Origin: Paramacrobiotus richtersi
Taxonomy: Eukaryota; Tardigrada; Eutardigrada; Parachela; Macrobiotidae
Direction: 5' to 3'
NCBI GenBank assembly: GCA_034698045.1
Contig: JAQGAU010000820.1
Span: 1 to 23,569, forward strand
DNA length: 23,569 bases
Shown: positions 19,813 through 23,569 of the stretch, piece after piece
How positions within the stretch are numbered: the stretch's first letter is position 1
How the letters are laid out: each line of letters opens with the position of its first letter
The notes under the pieces: model-generated
The model's database searches: none
Told to the model about the DNA's origin: nothing
Seen by the model: the letters and a program-made list of their open reading frames with translations, nothing else
Translations under genes and position numbers: made by a program

Positions 19813-20120
19813 GAAGCCATTTTTCAGCTCTCACTTCCCACGAAACCTCCACCAGCAACCGCGCCTTTCTAGACAACCCCTCTCCGACTTCACCTTCAAC
19901 GCGAGCAAGATTATCTTCGACCCCATCACCGTGGCTGCATTCCGCAAACCGTCCCGCGGCCTTCGACGATACCTTCCCCGGGGAAGAAAGAAAGAGCGCG
20001 GGATGCCTTTGAGGATCCCTGGGCGCTGCCGGGGAGTCGGAGGCGTACGCGTCACCCGGGCTGGAGCAGCCTAAGCCGTCATCGTTCGCAACGGATTTTG
20101 ATGATTTTGGCAAGTTTTGA
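19813..20120 (+). pseudogene. EPS15-like DPF/DPW tail, frame-broken
   Basis: After an acceptor (tttcag, to 19812) a Pro/Ser/Thr-rich stretch carries motifs typical of endocytic scaffold tails, spread over three frames: DFTFNASKIIFDPITVAAF, then PAAFDDTFPGEE, then ARDAFEDPWALPG. It ends with LEQPKPSSFATDFDDFGKF and a TGA at 20118-20120. DPW and FxDF-like motifs bind clathrin adaptors in EPS15 and relatives. With the coil just upstream this looks like the 3' end of an EPS15-like gene on the plus strand, damaged by about two or three frame changes. Confidence 0.5.
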
Positions 20121-20520
20121 TCATGTGGTGTTGTGGTCTTGGTGATTTTGGTTGATTGTGACATTGTTCGACTTGAGTTCTTTCTGTTTTTATTTGGATT
20201 TTTTGTTTCGGCGTCGATTAGATGAAACGGATTGTGTCTTGGTTGTGGAAAAACAGCTTTTCCGTTTTCATTCTTCCTAAGTTATTAAACAATCGGAACT
20301 ATGGGATCGCGCGGTGCGGTTTTTCGAGGTAGAACTTCTTACATGCTTCGATGTTAGTCTGCAGATGTCACGCATTGCGGTCTGCATCACCAGAATAGCT
20401 AAAATGATTAAAGTTTCGGCATGGTCATCTCGGCATCCTGTAAATAATTCAGAAATAGTGAATTTCAAGATATTCCGCACTAGAACGGGAATCGAATGTC
20501 AATGGAATTACACTTGATAA
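20121..20520. other. No gene recognised
   Basis: AT-rich sequence between the EPS15-like tail and the first DCAF8-like exon. Open frames on both strands (around 20277-20517) show no similarity I recognise. Confidence 0.4.
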
Positions 20521-22166
20521 AGACAGCGCGCTCTGCTCTGCTGGCACCGCGATCTCGTCCAACGAATCGGCCCGTATGCGTCTCTCGACTTTCACGAAGG
20601 TAGGTACCGTATATTTTTCTCAACTTAACGCCCTGAGCATTCTGCTTTTCCCACCGCCGGAAGTGATTCTTTTCTCCGAATGGAAACTCGTGGAAAATAG
20701 GTTTTACTGGCCATTTAAAGTCGGGAATCGGCGTAGTATCTGTGTATTACATTATTCGTTTATAAATTTGTTACATTAAATCAACTATCATTCGTATCTA
20801 TGTGAATACAGCGAATGTTTACACAAGCAGACGTACATTGGAACTTATTAATTTGAAAATCTTTTCATTTGAGACTTCGTGAAGTTATGGTGTACAATGT
20901 ACACTGGTGTACACTGCCTGTACAGCACGATAAATGGTTTTATATATTGCGCCTTCCGAGTGGAAAAATGCTCAGGAAACCTAGTCGACTTACATTGTTC
21001 ACTGAGCATTTGAGATTGATGATAAAATTAGGGTGTACCGTATATGTATAGTAATTGTTGTTAATACGCGAAATTACGATCAGTGGTCGTGTGATGGATC
21101 ATGGAGTACTTACATAACTGGATCGGTTCAGAATTTATTTATTGGTTAACGTTCCTTAATTAATTGCGCCATATTGGTACAACAAAAATTTCGCATGTTA
21201 AGCTGAATATACACGGGATTATACATATGTTTTGATTGCATTACTCGTAGTCGGTTCTACTGTATGAACTTTTGTCCGTATAACACGCCTGACTATGCAT
21301 GAAGGGGGAATCTACGTGATCCGTTGCTTAGGTTGCGTTAATCCATCAAACTTGAATCCGATAGGCACTTCACTGGCCAGCGGATCCGGTAATCTGAAGG
21401 TTGGAGTGTGGGACAGGATGCGGAAGAAACTGCGATATTCCTTCACTTTCGGTCATATATCGGTAATGTCTTTCAGGTACATGCATAGGTCAATGCTAAA
21501 TTCTAACGATTTCTCGGAGCGATAGATTGCAGAACGATGGAAATGGGTGCTGTTACTGTACATGGGATTCTTGCCGACGAGCATTGACTTGCTGATTGCG
21601 ACAGCGTCCCGTGATGGTGCGGTGCACCTGAAGGAACTGTCCATGGCCGGTCGGCCGCCCAAAACGCGACAGCTGTGTTCACATAGTGGAGCTTGCCACA
21701 AGGTGGGTTGTTGACATCAAGTTCCTACGAACAGAAGGCTGTTTTGCAGTTTTCTGTGTGTACGTTGTAGTTCAGCCTAATCCTGAAATCAGTTCAGCCT
21801 AATCAATTTATTAATTCAACCTGATACTGACACATAATTAATGATGAGTAAGAAATACAAAGAAAGAAGTAAAACCCCGGTAGATAGAATAACACTGAGC
21901 ATACGAAAATTTCACGTACATATCTGTACTTATGTCACAGTATGGTGTGTAGAATAACAAAAAGTTCGGTGTGTCACTGAACAAGGATGATCGTAGTCAG
22001 GCTGCAGCTGGTTGCGTTTTTTTAGTTTATCCAGATTTATCGAGTGCGTGCCGATAACCGGTTTCAAGTGCTGACCACTGTAGAGGACGCTGTTGTGAAC
22101 TACGTGGACTACCGCGAGGCCAAGGCGCGCAAGTATCTGGTGGTGCGCGGTGGGAAACGCAAGAAG
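20521..22166 (+). CDS. DCAF8-like WD40 gene, partial (four exons)
   Basis: DCAF8 (WDR42A) is a WD40 substrate receptor for CUL4-DDB1 ubiquitin ligases. The exons are about 20521-20599, 21332-21462, 21526-21702 and 22035-22166. Junctions are GT-AG and keep phase (1, 0, 0). The first exon ends DLVQRIGPYASLDFHE. The second reads CVNPSNLNPIGTSLASGSGN then LKVGVWD, matching the first WD repeat of DCAF8 ([20 protein letters not shown]). The third has FLPTSIDLLIATASRDGAV and ends SHSGACHK (compare AQHKGASHK). The fourth has VEDAVVNYVDYREAKARK (compare GEDAVVFTIDLRQ). After 22166 a fragment like LYSTMSNPSQ appears only in another frame, and the remaining WD repeats are absent. Substitutions in conserved WD positions (SGN for SGSDD) suggest relaxed constraint. 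Truncated gene or pseudogene. Confidence 0.7.
21769..21834 (+). repeat. 22-base minisatellite, three units
   Basis: AGTTCAGCCTAATC starts at 21769 and again at 21791, and a decayed unit AATTCAACCTGATA starts at 21813, a regular 22-base period. It lies in the third intron of the DCAF8-like gene. Confidence 0.75.
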
Positions 22167-22739
22167 GTGACTCACTGTACTCCACCATGTCCAACCCGTC
22201 TCAAGCCCTGACAAACAGATGCGGTATGTTGCCGAAACGGTCCGTTTTACCGCCATGTTGGAAAGGTGTATTTTGAGCAGAATGGTTCGTTATAACTTAT
22301 AGTATAATTACAACAAGCAGCGCTTGCGAATTACACCGGAATTGAATTGCATGTAACAAATGAAAAATGCGGTTTCTTACGTAGTTACGTTGTCTTGGAC
22401 AGTGTTTTTCAGTGATATTGTCCTTATTTGATTGATTGAAATTATTTGAGATAGTATTGGTTTAATTAATATATTTATTGCTGTACCGTGGTCTCATACG
22501 TGTACAAACACTGGAGAAACAAAATAATAATTAATATTAGATTAATTAAAGCAAAGATACGACAGAGTGAAAATTCTACGAATGCATTGATAGTTACACT
22601 ATTACTAATTAAAAAGTGTTTGGGAAGGACTAAAATAATTTCGTTCAGTTCAAGATGATCTAGAATTCGAAAAGGTGTAAAACGTGTGCGATATTTATGC
22701 GATCATGCACTTTGCGCTATGCCACTAGACTACGATCAT
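21987..22739. repeat. Inverted 12-mer pair enclosing the last DCAF8-like exon
   Basis: ATGATCGTAGTC at 21987-21998 is the exact reverse complement of GACTACGATCAT at 22728-22739. The right-hand site overlaps the GCCACTRCACTACGAT motif copy at 22721. It may mark terminal inverted repeats or may be chance. Confidence 0.3.
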
Positions 22740-23569
22740 TCAAATCAATCAAATGGTTGGCCTGCACTGATAGATATGCAGTACCATGGTAGCCATAGTT
22801 CCAAAGTCAAAATCGCCGGCATCTTTTCTACGATGGTACTTTCTTTTACGCGGTGTCGATTCGAAAAGTATTGTTGCATGATAATCAATGTTTGATAACA
22901 AAACGAGAACGATAAAGGAGAAATACTAGCGAACTGATGCATGCGGTTGCAAAAACTGCCATATTTGATGTTACTTTTTGGCACATAGAGTAAAATTACT
23001 TAATGTTAGCCCACTTTGAGACAACCACGTAAAATGTGTTTACTGACTGGTATAAATTCAACCAGGTACTGAGGTACCACCAATCTCAGCCGACGAACTC
23101 GCGGTCTCGTTTCGTATGTGCTACGTGTGCTACTAACCGCGGGACCATTAATGTGTTTTGCTACTGGCCATACTACATACATCATTATTGTTATTAATTA
23201 TGACCAATCTCTCACACCCGGCCGAATGGATCATCAGCATAGTGATTTTTCCTTATAGTTGGTTAACTGTTATTGATCCAGTAGTCGTCTGTTTTACCTT
23301 CACTGGTTTCACAACGCAGATTTCTTTGTTGCAAAAACGTGTGCAATGTCGAAAATACAGAAATAATAAGGTTGATCGAAGACCGTGGGACAATAGTCGA
23401 ACTTAAAACTAGCTTAAAAGCGTCAATAAATTCGAAATGCGAGCACAGTACCAAACCAGTAGCGACAGTATGAAGGTCATTGAAAGGTCACCGTATGATC
23501 ATGTGGTCAATGGACCACGTCACGTACAGTAATTCCATGTGTTGGAAAAATTTCGGTTATGCATGCATA
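22167..23569. other. No gene recognised to the window end
   Basis: AT-rich sequence downstream of the DCAF8-like exons. Open frames (for example 22686-22895 plus and 23158-23406 plus) show no recognisable domain. The only structured element noted is the motif copy at 22721. Confidence 0.4.
22721..22736 (+). repeat. GCCACTRCACTACGAT motif, copy 5
   Basis: GCCACTAGACTACGAT followed by CATT, two bases from the strict consensus. It is the only copy seen outside the coronin gene and the right partner of an inverted 12-mer at 21987. Confidence 0.45.

Noticed and set aside
20889-20925. Cluster of GTGTAC/GTACAC palindromic words
   Set aside because: Short, imperfect and without context in an AT-rich intron; not distinguishable from chance.

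Overview
This is nuclear DNA from a eukaryote, almost certainly an invertebrate animal with compact genes. The evidence is AT-rich non-coding DNA, GT-AG introns (many only about 60 bases) that keep codon phase across long exon chains, and animal-type proteins: a short-type coronin, an EPS15-type EH domain with coiled coil and DPF/DPW-like tail, PRPF40-type FF repeats, DCAF8-type WD repeats and AT-hooks. I cannot name the species. I saw no prokaryotic operon, CRISPR array, rRNA, tRNA or recognisable virus-like element.

Layout. Positions 852-1350 (minus) hold a frame-broken fragment of the splicing factor PRPF40. Positions 2254-10621 (minus) hold the best-supported gene, a 17-exon coronin of about 731 codons; every splice junction keeps phase, and an unusual C-terminal extension follows the coiled coil. 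Two of its introns (1 and 16) carry diverged copies of the same dispersed repeat, and several introns carry a short recurring motif, GCCACTRCACTACGAT. Positions 11417-12344 (minus) hold an unrecognised three-exon gene of about 159 codons. A short upstream reading frame lies in the same exon, separated from it by an in-frame TAA. Positions 12724-13969 (minus) hold the third EH domain and first coil of an EPS15-like gene, with frameshifts.

After a divergent intergenic region (13970-14911), positions 14912 to about 19183 (plus) hold a multi-exon AT-hook protein gene in which a two-exon module occurs three times. Straight after it, on the plus strand, come a frame-broken coiled coil and an EPS15-like DPF/DPW tail (19040-20120). 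The two EPS15-like halves therefore lie on opposite strands on either side of the AT-hook gene. Positions 20521-22166 (plus) hold four phase-compatible exons of a DCAF8-like WD40 gene that then stops short. From 22167 to the end I see no gene.

The genes do not form an obvious pathway. The notable features are an intact coronin with a novel tail, exon-pair amplification in the AT-hook gene, and a cluster of GC-rich, intron-containing fragments of unrelated host genes that are truncated, with the PRPF40 and EPS15 pieces also frame-broken. These are either real gene fragments or pseudogenes, or local assembly error; the sequence alone cannot decide.
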